DNA from: Eurosta solidaginis
Lineage: Eukaryota; Arthropoda; Insecta; Diptera; Tephritidae
Direction of reading: 5' to 3'
NCBI RefSeq assembly: GCF_040869045.1
Contig: NC_090322.1
Coordinates: forward strand, 195,423,477-195,487,476
DNA length: 64,000 nt
The notes below the pieces were generated by a model. That model made no database searches, was not told the origin of the DNA, and saw only the letters and a list, made by a program, of their open reading frames with translations. Positions 54,936-64,000 of this stretch are shown in pieces. Position 1 is the first letter of the stretch; each line of letters begins with the position of its first letter. The position numbers were made by a program, and so were the translations under genes.

Positions 54936-56391
54936 GTTTGATGAAAAGTTTTACAGTTACACTTGGAAGTGATCGTTATACTTTTAAATGTGTTTTCATC
55001 CCTAAAAATCCATTGTTGTTTCCATCTGCTCTGTTGATTTGTCTTTGAGAGTTGGAAGTAAATAAAACGCATGCCCTCTATATCATGCAAACATGAGCAG
55101 AAGATCCCCAAAAGTGCTTGACAGTTGAATTCATGATGTATAATGTTACCAATTTATTATTTACTAAAACATGTTAGGGGATATAATAGCCTCGCGGCAG
55201 TCGGCCTAGGACCAGAAGATGCTGATCCGATCGAGCCGGATTCATATATTTTAAATTACAATCCATAACTGTATCATTCCTCTTATCTTAGTGGTCTGAT
55301 TTTTAGGGCAAAACAACAACAATGAGTTACAATTTTCTGTAACTATATTTGGACATCCATTGTTTTAGCGAAATTTTTATATAAATAAGGTGTAATACGA
55401 CAGTTTTGGTGTTCTTGATGCAGGAATGACAAAAACATTGCTAGAAAGTCTTCAATAGCGCTGCACAGGCGAAAGTCTTTGTTGGATATGACGTGAATAC
55501 AAATAGTTTGTTTTAACAAAGACCTGTTTTAATTTATATATAATGGAAATATCAACAATGTGGTCGTAATAGTTTAGCACGGCCTTACTTATGGAACCCA
55601 ACACCAAAGATATCCAAATGATGAATCTCTGTAATTAAATCCCGTAAAGGTCCATCGATATTCACCTACTAATTTATGTGAAAAAGTACTAAAACTACCA
55701 TTTTTTACTCCTGGAAAATGCAAAAAAAACGACACTTTTTCGGGGACAACATTGGTGAAAAATTTTCAGATAACCGAATGACAGAACAAAGAAGAATTTA
55801 GAGCGAGACAATTGACGGCTAACTTCACCTGGTTATTCCACCACGGGCACTACTCTTTTACACCTAGAACTAAAATGTTGAAATAAAAAGAAAATACAAA
55901 AATTTTAAGCACAAAATTCAACGAAAAACGTGTTCTTATAAAAAGACATATTCTTGCTCTAAGTTCAACAAGAATATTTTTCGCTGATTTTTGTCCATTT
56001 ATATAAAGGAAGTGCTTAAAATGTTTTTATTTTCTTTTTATCCATGATAGAGCCAAAGAGGCATATTTTCCTACCCTGGCTTTTAAAGTATTTGATATTG
56101 TGGACAATAGTGTAAAAAAAAAAAGTTATACATATATATAATACATAGATACATGTGACTGTATGCGTTGTAAGCTTAAACTTTAAATTAACTTGGTTAC
56201 ACACCGCCACAAGGATCAGATTTGCGGTATTACCACACATTCACTTACTATTCAACCAAGCGCAGACACCGTTACAGCTTAATCAAATTGTGGCAAAGTT
56301 CGCTTGATTATCCCTTGTCAACTGAAAGTTCCGTATACCTCATTGGTTAAAAAGCTGCAAACGTATACTGAGAACATGTTACCTTACGTAT
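54936..56391. other. Unassigned sequence
   Basis: No gene or known repeat. The short minus frames at 55111-54788 and 56240-56016 show no motif. Confidence 0.4.
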
Positions 56392-56405
56392 GTATGTAAT
56401 AAATA

Positions 56406-56759
56406 AAAAAAATGTAAGGCGCGATAACCTCCGAAGAGATCTAAGGCCGAGCTTCTCTTCCAATTTGCGTCGTGCTCCTCTTGATTTTCCCTACAAATTG
56501 GCCGGAAGGGACCTACATGTTTTATGTCGACTCCGAACGGCATCTGCAAGGCAGATGAGTTTTCACTGAGAGCTTTTCATGGCAGAAATACACCCGGAGC
56601 GCTTGCCAAACACTGCCGAGGGGCGACCCCGCTAGGAAAATTTTCTTCTAATTGAAAAACCTTATTTCTAAAATTTTGATGTTGCTTTGCCCGGGGTGCG
56701 AACCCAGGGCATACGGTGTGGTAGACGGAGCACGCTACCATCACACCACGATGGCCCCC
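56406..56759 (-). mobile_element. SINE A copy with perfect 14-bp target duplication
   Basis: Near full length. Minus reading: TGGTGTGATGGTAGCGTGC, B box CCTGGGTTCGCACCCCG, body and TTTTTTTATT tail. GTATGTAATAAATA flanks both sides (56392-56405, 56760-56773). Confidence 0.9.
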
Positions 56760-56773
56760 GTATGTAATAAATA

Positions 56774-57203
56774 CTTCCTTTTTATATGACGCTGAACATA
56801 GATCGATTCTAATGCCGTAAACATATTTTAATAATAAGTATTAAGGAAGAAAGTGTATTGGTTAATGTACCCAAGGTTGGTTTCCCTACATTTTGAAATA
56901 AAAGATTCAAAAAAGCACAACAAGTATAATATTTCGGTAACGACTATACTAATTATCTCACTCCGATGAAAGGATCAAGTGAAGACCCATGTGGCATTCC
57001 TTGATGTTCTCAATTTATTTTGTCGGCAGGTAACGAAACGAGACAGAAACTGTCCAGCTTCATTTGTCGGGAAAAATTGTGTAAAATGGTTAAGTACGTA
57101 AGCAAGTACATTGATACAAAGAATAAGCAAAATTTAAATAAACTTCGTTTGGTTCGATTTAATCGATTTTTTTCCAGAATCGAATCGAAAAAATCGATTC
57201 TTA
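56774..57203. other. Unassigned sequence
   Basis: A short ATCGATT/AATCGA-rich palindromic spot lies at about 57165-57215; otherwise nothing recognised. Confidence 0.4.
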
Positions 57204-57600
57204 ATAAAATCGAACCGAATCCAGCTCTAGCGACAATGCATTCGCAATTGTACATAGAATCCAGAGCCGTAACAAAATTCTCACATCTCTTGCCGGCAGC
57301 ACTTGGAGTAAAGATAAAGAGACGCTCAGTACCACATACAAAACAATGGTCCGGCCGTTTGCATGCTATGCGTGCCTGATATAGTCGCCGAGCCTTATGG
57401 TTACTCACTGGAAGAAAATACAGGCCTGTCAAAACACCGCTCTCAGAACCGATACGGACTGTCTTCTTATGTCTCCAGAGCACCATCTACATAGTGCGGC
57501 GAGAGTACTCCCGATTTGGGAGAGAAATTACATGCTGAACAAACAGTTTCTGTTAAATACGCAGAAACTTGTGCATCCCAACAGACATCTAATTAAATAG
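57204..57600 (+). pseudogene. Jockey-like LINE RT C-terminal fragment
   Basis: Plus readings: AVTKFSHLLPAALGVKIK and THWKKIQACQNTALRTDTDCLLMSPEHHLHSAARVLPIWERNYMLNKQFLLN with HPNRHL at the end. Same thumb/C-terminal region as 2068-1715 on the other strand. Truncated both sides. Confidence 0.78.
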
Positions 57601-57627
57601 ACAGACATCTAATTAAAAAACTCTTGA

Positions 57628-57788
57628 CGCACTTCATCTTCATGGAGATTTAGACCCAGCTTCACTTTCGATTTGCGTTATGCTACATATTTTATGCCGA
57701 TTACGAGCGGCATCGGCAAGCAGATAAATTTTCACTGGGAAGCTTTTTAATGCCAAACCACTGCCGAGGGGCGCCTCCTTTAAAAAAA
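57628..57788 (-). mobile_element. SINE A body fragment
   Basis: TGCCGATTACGAGCGGCATC, CAGATAAATTTTCACTGGGA and CACTGCCGAGGGGCG match the SINE body; head and tail missing. Confidence 0.75.
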
Positions 57789-58954
57789 ACTTAGGTCTTT
57801 GCATTGTTTTTTTCTTACCCAGTTTAATGTACATACCAGCTCCCTTGAGACTGGGTAGGGCTTTCTGTCAACTGACTACTCCGATAGAAGCTTGTAGTGG
57901 TCGGAGGTGAATTAACTTAAAACGTGGGTCAAAATACGGTTAGCTATAGAACGAACCTCAGTATAGAAAGGTTGACAAAGATACTCTTCTATCGGCTGAT
58001 CGAAAAATGCAAACCGAAATCGATTAGGTCGTGTAGAACACTAAACAAAGCTTCAGCAATATCATTTCGGACCACGATTTTGTAACAGCCAAGAAATGGA
58101 TACTCCTCTGTGCAAAAGGAGCTACAAGCATCAGACCACCGGTGGCACAGAACGCAAAGAACAATGAAGATTGCCCAACGTTCAAACCGGTTTGTCTCTA
58201 AACAAAAGTTTACAAGGAATGACGGAAAATCATTTCGAAATAATTAAAACAGACAGGAGCACCTGCTGAGGATGCGGTATTATCCCAAACGGCTGTGGTT
58301 GCCGTAAGTTCACTATGACTTGTAATAGCGCTTCTTATTACTCCTGCCCATAAGGCTAATGATTGACCTTCCTGGTAGATGGAGACACTTATTCGCATCA
58401 GCGCTTTCATTATACAACTCTTCAATAAGTCCGAGAGCAATAAACTACCCTCGGAATGGTTTTTTTTTAATCCGATGACGTTTTCTTTTCCCAAAATAAT
58501 GTCGCCCTGTTGGTTCTTCTCTGCTCTTGCGTAAGTTAATGCGTTCTTTTCACAAAATATTTCCCACTGAATAACAAAAGACACAACATTCCCAACAAAT
58601 TCAGCCTTTTTGCATAGCGCTAGGTGACCTAGTTCAAAAGTTAGAATCTAACAGAGCAACATGAGGGTTACAATTTTTTCCAGAAAAGAAAACGCAATGA
58701 GTTTAAGAGAGCCAGAGAGTCTTCTGGGCAAGCTTCTGAAAATACGTAGAAGGCAAATTAGTTCAAGATGTAAATGAAGGGTGTTGATAGAAGTTATTCG
58801 ATGCGTGAAAAAGAATACCTGCCGGCCTTAAAGGAACAGCCTCCATTCCCCTTGAGGAAGACCAATTTTTTCAGCAAGAATACTTGATCGAATATTTCTC
58901 ACAATATTTACATGTACGAGTAGTCGGTGGTTAAATCAATCGACTCTGAAATTG
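57789..58954. other. Unassigned sequence with one unrecognised open frame
   Basis: A 124-codon minus frame (58584-58210) reads ALMRISVSIYQEGQSLALWAG in its middle; no motif recognised and no family assigned. Rest featureless. Confidence 0.35.
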
Positions 58955-60235
58955 AGGATCTGGATTCGAGATCCATTGCGTGCTTTGCACACAAAGTAAC
59001 TTTGGTAACATAACGGTTGATCGTAACGGAATAAGCGAATTGAGATAAATACAGGAATTGATTTAGCCATGTCCGTCCGTCCGTGGTTCCCTTCGTCTCT
59101 TTGTGCACATGATAACTTGAGTAAATATTTAGATATCTTCACCAAATTTGGTACACGAGCTTATCTGGACCCAGAATAGATTGGTATTGAAAATAAGCGA
59201 AATCGGATGATAACAACGCCCACTTTTTATATATATAACATTTTGGAAAACACAAAAAACCAAATTACTTAGTAAATAATACACTTAGGATGTTGAAATT
59301 TGACGTGTAGACTGATATTGAGACTCTTGATAAAAATTTGGAAAAAAATTTTAAAATGGGCGTGGCACCGCCCACTTGTGATAAAATCAATTTTACAAAT
59401 GTTATTAATCATAAATCAAAAATCGTTAAACCTATCTTAACAAAATTTGGCAGAGAGGTTGCCTTTACTATACGGAATGCTTTAAAGAAAAATTAACGAA
59501 ATCGGTTAAGGACCACGCCCACTTTTATATAAAAGATTTTTAAAAGGGTCGTGGACGAATAAAATAAGCTATATCTTTGGAAAAAGAGCTTTATATCAAT
59601 GGTATTTCATTTCCCAAGTGGATTTATAACAAGAAATAGGAAAAACTTCAAATTTAAAAAATGGGCGTGCCAGCCCCATTTTAAACTAAGCAATTTTCTA
59701 CGTTTCGGGAGCCATAACTCGAAGAAAAATTAACAGATCGTAATAAAATTGGGTTCACAAATTTTCCCTATAGCAGGAAATATATTCAGAAAAAATGGAC
59801 GAGATCGGTCAAAAACCACGCTCACTTTTATATAGAAGATTTTCAAAAGGGTCGTGGACCAAAATAATAAGCTATATCTTGTATCAATAGAATTTTACTT
59901 TCTAAATTGAATTATAACATTAAATTGGAAACCCCTAAAATTTTTGAAAATGGGTGTGGCATGGGCCTTTTTTGTCTAAGCAATTTTCAATGTTTCGGGA
60001 GCCATAACTCGAAGAAAAATTTACATATCGTAACAAAATTGGGTACCCACATTTTCCCTATAGCAGGAAATATTTCTAGGAAAAATGGATAAGATTGGTT
60101 AAGGGCCACGCCCACTTTTATATAAATGACTTTAAAAAGGGTCGTAGGCAAATATAATAATATATAAATCTTAGCGAAAAATAGTTTTGTACCAATCGTA
60201 TTTTTATTGTTCTGTTATATCTTTATTTTAAAATA
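58955..60235. repeat. L2 repeat with ~290-bp internal units
   Basis: The left part matches 41044-41390 (GTAACATAACGGTTGATCGT, ACGCCCACTTTTTATA). Inside, GGGAGCCATAACTCGAAG recurs at 59708 and 59999, with CACGCCCACTTTTATAT and AGGGTCGTGG in each unit. Non-coding. Confidence 0.72.
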
Positions 60236-60361
60236 AACAGTAAGGAAATTCCCATATCTGAAGGAAAATTGCATTATTACCCGCTCAAGGTCATTGATGT
60301 TAGCATCTGTATCATTTTTGCTTCGAAAATTAGTTCAGAATAGAACCATATGTAGATATAT

Positions 60362-60787
60362 TGTAACGAATTTTGGGAAACTTCGCTTATTTTACACCTT
60401 CAACTAATAGCGTACTTAAATCAAAACTGAATCCTGACTACTCAGCTTGTGCTACTTTTATACTTTCTGTTGCCTTATCCGCATATTTCTAGACGTTTCT
60501 TCTTCTAGAATCTACTACTTAGTTACCAGCTACATGCATGTGTATTTGTAGTTTAGAACCTCTCGCATAGCCATATGAGTGTGTATATGTGAATACTACT
60601 TCGGCTGATGATTACATGTGTTTGCGAGTATCTCTTCGTTTCCTTGTATATACATATGTGTGTAAATGATGATTGATTTGTTTACGTACCAAGAGTGGCA
60701 GCTTACTTTTTTGTTGTTGTGCCTTTATTTACTTAGTATCAGATTACTGATGTGAGTATCACTTAGTGATACTAATATTCGTCACAA
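60362..60787 (-). repeat. Solo LTR of the SAP-Gag family
   Basis: Starts TGTAACGAATTTTGGG and ends ATATTCGTCACA. Flanks ATAT (60358-60361) and ACAT (60788-60791) are a one-mismatch target duplication. Shorter than the other LTRs by internal loss near 60400. Confidence 0.82.
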
Positions 60788-60859
60788 CATGTATTATTTC
60801 GCGGCCTTGTAACACTATTAAGTACACTAAACAAACAGCAACAGCATTTCAAGTGTACA

Positions 60860-61036
60860 GCTGGGTATGTAATGCTCGGTTTCACCGGAACTTAGACTTC
60901 CTTACTAGTTTATCTTAATTCGTTTATGCCGTTACGATCAACCGTTACGTTACCAAAGTTCATAATATTGAAACATATCGAAAGCTTCAAGTTTTAGGTA
61001 TGTTTTCTTAAAATACATATGTGTAAATAAATATAT
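60860..61036. repeat. L and L2 repeat ends
   Basis: 60865-60901 is an L 3' end (hairpin region CTCGGTTTCACCGGAAC, 9 nt, CTTACTAGTT). 60902-61036 matches 42380-42510 (TGCCGTTACGATCAAC, CATATCGAAAGCTTCAAG). The LTR element at 61037 inserted here. Confidence 0.65.
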
Positions 61037-61515
61037 TGTGACGAATATTAGCAATACTAAGGGATGCTATCATCTCTAAGCCGATACCAAGCAGTCACTT
61101 GTATCAACATAAACAAATCAATCATTATGCATACACATATGTACATACAGCAGCGGAGAGATTCTCCCAAAAGTATGAAATCATCAGCAAAGTAGTTCTC
61201 ACACATACACATGCATATTTCTGAGATACTCACAAAAGTATGCATTCTTCAACGAACTAGTAAATTCTAGAAGGAGAAACGCCTAGATATATGCCAACGA
61301 GGAAACCGAAGAGTATAAAAGCAGCACCAGCTGCGACATGAGGAATCAGTTTGATTTAAGCACGATATTGGTTGCGAAGTATAAGTGTTATTGTGAAGTA
61401 CTTTAATAAAGACAATTTTTCATTATTTAATATTGGAGTTATTTATTCAACAGTTTAGCGATACGAACGTTAGTAGAAGATTGCAAATAAGCGGAATTTC
61501 CCTATATGTGTTACA
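61037..61515 (+). repeat. 5' LTR
   Basis: 479 bp, begins TGTGACGAATATTAGC and ends ATGTGTTACA. Holds TATA box, initiator and AATAAA. Confidence 0.88.
61314..61350 (+). promoter_or_regulatory. LTR core promoter: TATA box and TCAGT initiator
   Basis: TATAAAA at 61314-61320 and TCAGT at 61346-61350, 32 bp apart, the spacing of insect Pol II core promoters. AATAAA at 61405-61410 would mark the R-U5 side. Confidence 0.6.
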
Positions 61516-61517
61516 AT

Positions 61518-61534
61518 TGGTGTTAGAAGAGGAA
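61518..61534 (+). promoter_or_regulatory. Primer binding site, tRNA-Leu type
   Basis: TGGTGTTAGAAGAGGAA, two nucleotides after the LTR. Same place as in the 9779 element. Confidence 0.65.
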
Positions 61535-61574
61535 TTGTTGAATAAATTCCGAAGATTTCGAGTACAACAAGGAC

Positions 61575-62819
61575 ATGGCAAAGTGGAGTGAATTGAAGAT
61601 CCAGCAATTGAGGAAGGAGTTGGAGAGCCGTGGATTGAATACAACCGGCAATAAACTCGAACTTCAGGCAAGACTACGAGAGGCAATGGAAGCTGAAGGA
61701 ATTAACGTGGAAGAGTATGTCCTTCATCTTGATGGCGACGAGACAACAACAAAAATTGAAGAGAAAAACGAAACATCGCAGACAGTTACGAGCACAGACT
61801 TGAACACGATTTTGGCTGCAATATCTGCACAAACATCGACAGTAGCATCAAAGATGGAAGCACAGGAGGCACGCATTTCAGAAATGTCGTCACAAATGTC
61901 ATCTCAACTGGAAGAACAGAAGACAAGTATAGCATCCCAACTGGAGTCGCAGGAGAACCGTATAATAGCCAAGATTTAAGCACAGGAAACACAAATTTGA
62001 TCACAGCTGGAAGAACAAAAGACATATATGGCAACTCAACTGAAAGAACAAGAGACACGCATAACAGTACAACTAGAAGCACAAGAGGCGCGTATATCAT
62101 CAAAACTCGAAGCGCGCATGGACGAAAAAATAATGCAGTTTGAAGAAAAATTCGAGGCTGAGGTGGATGTTTTGAGAGGTCGTATACAGAAATTGCAACT
62201 TAATCGCCCGGCTGCTTCAGAGAGTAATACAAAGGTAAAAACTCCACCTTTTGACGGTTCTGTTCCTTTCCAGTTCTTTAAGCTACAGTTCGAAAAAACT
62301 GCAGCAGCGAACAACTGGAATGCTGAAGATAAAGTTGATGCACTGTTCGTGGCATTGAAAGGGCCTGCAGCTGAAATCTTGCAGACAATTCCAGAGTACG
62401 AACGGAACAACTATGAAACATTAATGGGCGCTCTAGAGAGGCGATACGGAAGCGAACACAGGAAACAGATATACCAAATTGAGTTGCAAAACCGTTACCA
62501 AAAATCGAATGAGACTTTGCAGGAGTTCGCATTGGATGTCGAAAGGCTGGCCCATCTAGCAAATGCCGACGCACCCGTGGAATACACCGAGAGGGTAAAA
62601 ATCCAGAGTCTTATAAATGGAATACGGGATGGCGAAACGAAACGAGCTACATATGCGAACCCAAAGCCAACATTTGCTGAAACGGTATCCCATACACTGC
62701 CTCAGGAAACTGCCTCACGGTTGAGCAAGCCAGCGTACAAGGCCCATCGTGTGGAAGTAGAAAGGCCAGATTGGGTGGACACAATTTTGGAAGCACTGAA
62801 TGGGACAAGGAACAACTAA
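61575..62819 (+). pseudogene. Gag with SAP domain, two nonsense codons
   Basis: One frame of about 415 codons from ATG 61575. Residues 1-43 form a SAP motif (MAKWSELKIQQLRKELESRG, then LELQARLREAMEAEGI). A long coiled coil with SQLE/EAQE repeats follows, broken by TAA at 61977 and TGA at 61998. Then FDGSVPFQFFKLQFEKTAAANNW, ALERRYGSEHRKQIYQ and ERLAHLANADAPVEYTERVKIQ, the Ty3/gypsy Gag domain. The zinc knuckle is missing because the deletion joins ILEAL to pol sequence at about 62795. The best guide to the ancestral Gag layout in this window. Confidence 0.85.
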
Positions 62820-63439
62820 AGAAGTGTCAGCTAGAAGATACTGATCTGTCACATGTTATGCAAGGGCTCGAACGAAACGAGAGACCAAATAGAGAGGAGA
62901 TGTCAGCAGAGAGTCCCATTGCGAAGTCATATTGGGCACAGTGGAACAGTTTAGAATTGATATCCGGTTGCTTGCATCGAGTATGGGAGAGTGAGGATGG
63001 TCAATGCAAGAAGAAACTGATAGTTGTTTCCAGAAAGAGGATTCCTGACGTGCTCAGCGAGCTGCATAATGGTCCAAGCGGAGGTCATCTTGGAATCACG
63101 AAGACGCTCGAGAAGATTAAACAGAGATTCTATTGGGTTGGTTGCCGTCATTCGGTCACTGAGTGGATTGCGAACTGCGAGGTTTGCAGCAGAGCTAAAG
63201 GGCCCAAAACTCGAAGTCGTGGCCAGATGAAGCAATATAACTCAGGGTTGCAAGGTATGGTGTACCAATGGAGTTACATTCTGACCAAGGCAGGAATTTC
63301 GAATAAGCTGTGTTCCAGGAAATGTGTGGCATTCGAAAAACACGGACAACTGCATTGCATCCTCAGTCCGATGGTATGGTGGGACGATTCAATAGAACAT
63401 TGGAGTGCACTTAAGGAAAGTAGTGGACAAGTTCCATAA
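62795..63439 (+). pseudogene. Integrase zinc-binding domain and remnants of core
   Basis: The frame 62771-63439 reads WDKEQLKKCQLEDTDLSHV (spacer after RNase H), then ELHNGPSGGHLGITKTLEKIKQRFYWVG and CEVCSRAKGPK. H99, H106, C136 and C139 of this frame form the H2C2 zinc motif of retroviral-type integrases. The catalytic core follows only as a frameshifted piece near 63350-63400 (LHPQSDGMV in another frame), without the first two Asp residues. The enzyme would join element DNA to the genome; this copy cannot. Confidence 0.82.
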
Positions 63440-63442
63440 AGA

Positions 63443-63957
63443 GTGGATACCCGCATACCATTATTCTTGATGGCTTACCGATCAGCAGTGCATGAGACAA
63501 AGGGCCAAACCCCTGCAAAAGTAATTTTTGGCAATGACCTTCGACTGCCAGCTGATTTCAAGTTTGGGATAGATGCCGATGCGGAGAGAAATGTCAAGAA
63601 ATCCACTGGTGTTTTGGAAGAAGAGCTGAGAGAAATACACGATCTGATAAGGCAACGAACAAAGATTATTAGTGACAACATGAAAGCCAGATACGATAAA
63701 GCAATTAATTCGGAAGGTTTTCAGGAAGGAGATTTGGTGCTGTTATACAACCCACAATGAAAAAAAGTTGTGTCCCCGAAATTGCAAGTAACTGGGAATG
63801 CCTACACAAAGTTGTAAAACGGATCAACGATGTAGTTTACCGCATACAAACCATTGATAAACCACGAACCAAAATGAAAGTGGTTCATCTGGAAAGGCGT
63901 TTAGATCAGGAAATTTGTCTGATCGGGACGATCAGACTTAGGTGGAGGGCAGTGTGA
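63443..63957 (+). pseudogene. Integrase C-terminal region
   Basis: The frame 63443-63760 reads IPLFLMAYRSAVHETKGQTPAKVIFGNDLRLPADFKFG, then LIRQRTKIISDNMKARYDKAINSEGFQEGDLVLLYNP. A shifted frame to 63957 gives VVKRINDVVYRIQTIDKPRT and VVHLERR. This is the end of a gypsy integrase, after the core. It matches 10330-10965. A purine-rich AGGTGGAGGGCAG tract precedes the 3' LTR. Confidence 0.8.
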
Positions 63958-63982
63958 CGAATATTAGCAACACTAAGGGATG
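63953..63982 (+). repeat. 3' LTR, first 30 bp
   Basis: TGTGACGAATATTAGCAACA matches the 5' LTR start, then the match stops at 63982. Confidence 0.8.
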
Positions 63983-64000
63983 CGGCCACCGTGGTGTGAT
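63983..64000 (+). mobile_element. SINE A head at window edge
   Basis: CGGCCACCGTGGTGTGAT is the 5' start of SINE A (complement seen at 47873-47890). It continues beyond the window. Confidence 0.65.

Larger units (their letters stand above)
61037..64000 (+). mobile_element. SAP-Gag LTR retrotransposon, plus strand, pol-deleted, runs off the window
   Basis: 5' LTR 61037-61515, preceded by ATAT. Primer site, gag 61575-62819, integrase parts 62795-63957, 3' LTR start at 63953, cut after 30 bp by SINE sequence (63983 on). Protease, RT and RNase H are missing and the integrase core is mostly deleted. Different breakpoint from the 9779 copy, so the two lost pol separately. Confidence 0.88.

Noticed and set aside
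56700..56759. True tRNA gene
   Set aside because: The B box is good, but the acceptor stem and anticodon arm do not fold, and body plus tail identify a SINE.
57165..57215. ATCGATT palindromes as an origin or binding cluster
   Set aside because: Short, AT-rich and imperfect; nothing else supports a function.
58210..58584. 124-codon minus frame as a gene
   Set aside because: No motif, no recognisable relatives, no splice or promoter evidence; kept only as a note in the gap entry.

Overview
The window looks like nuclear DNA of a higher (cyclorrhaphan) fly, most likely a tephritid fruit fly. It is AT-rich and has no operons or bacterial signals. It is full of Jockey- and I-type LINEs, SAP-Gag Ty3/gypsy-like LTR elements inserted at ATAT, tRNA-derived SINEs, Helitron/Helentron-like repeats and MITEs. 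The species call is an inference from recalled family resemblance. No intact host gene was found. The only host-like sequence is a broken trypsin-like serine protease homologue (about 45399-46228). Every other recognisable coding piece is a fragment of a transposable element.

Layout. 1-9612: LINE tails and reverse-transcriptase fragments on both strands, including the longest open frame (endonuclease plus start of RT, 4145-5857, minus) and its Gag-like ORF1. 9779-14708: an LTR retrotransposon on the minus strand with both LTRs and an ATAT target duplication; it lost most of pol, carries two internal tandem duplications, and is itself invaded by a LINE tail and a head-to-head SINE pair. 14898-17560: Helitron-like and Helentron-like repeats and another LINE tail. 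17853-21277: a decayed Helitron on the minus strand with a Pif1-like helicase, a probable 61-nt intron and a 3' hairpin followed by CTAG. 21435-25240: a LINE RT, a second deleted LTR element and an unidentified protein remnant. 25347-28043 and 34841-37336: long non-coding 'L' repeats, one with an expanded ~130-bp minisatellite. 28955-34482: SINE, RTE LINE, solo LTR, hAT transposase remnant, LINE pieces, a non-autonomous Helitron and a foldback MITE. 37782-41000: a P-element-like MITE, a hAT-like remnant, a Penelope-like tail and a LINE tail. 41030-45303: L2 and T repeats and a SINE. 45399-46370: the protease relic. 46450-60900: LINE fragments, SINEs with target duplications, a large inverted repeat, a two-tier satellite (123 bp within 660 bp), CCG-rich repeats, L2 and a solo LTR. 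61037-64000: a third copy of the LTR family whose 3' LTR is cut by a SINE at the window edge.

How the parts relate. The nesting order can be read directly in several places: LTR element into T repeat, LINE and SINE into LTR element, MITE into Helitron, LTR into RTE LINE, DNA element into LINE RT. The L and T repeats share one terminal plan: a subterminal inverted repeat, a hairpin, 9 nt, then CTTACTTGTT. This matches Helentron-type elements such as Drosophila DINE-1. The L minisatellite core also occurs in the 5' region of the helicase-bearing Helitron, so part of this repeat landscape may have a common rolling-circle ancestry. All positions were read by eye; element borders are approximate unless a target duplication or terminal repeat fixes them.
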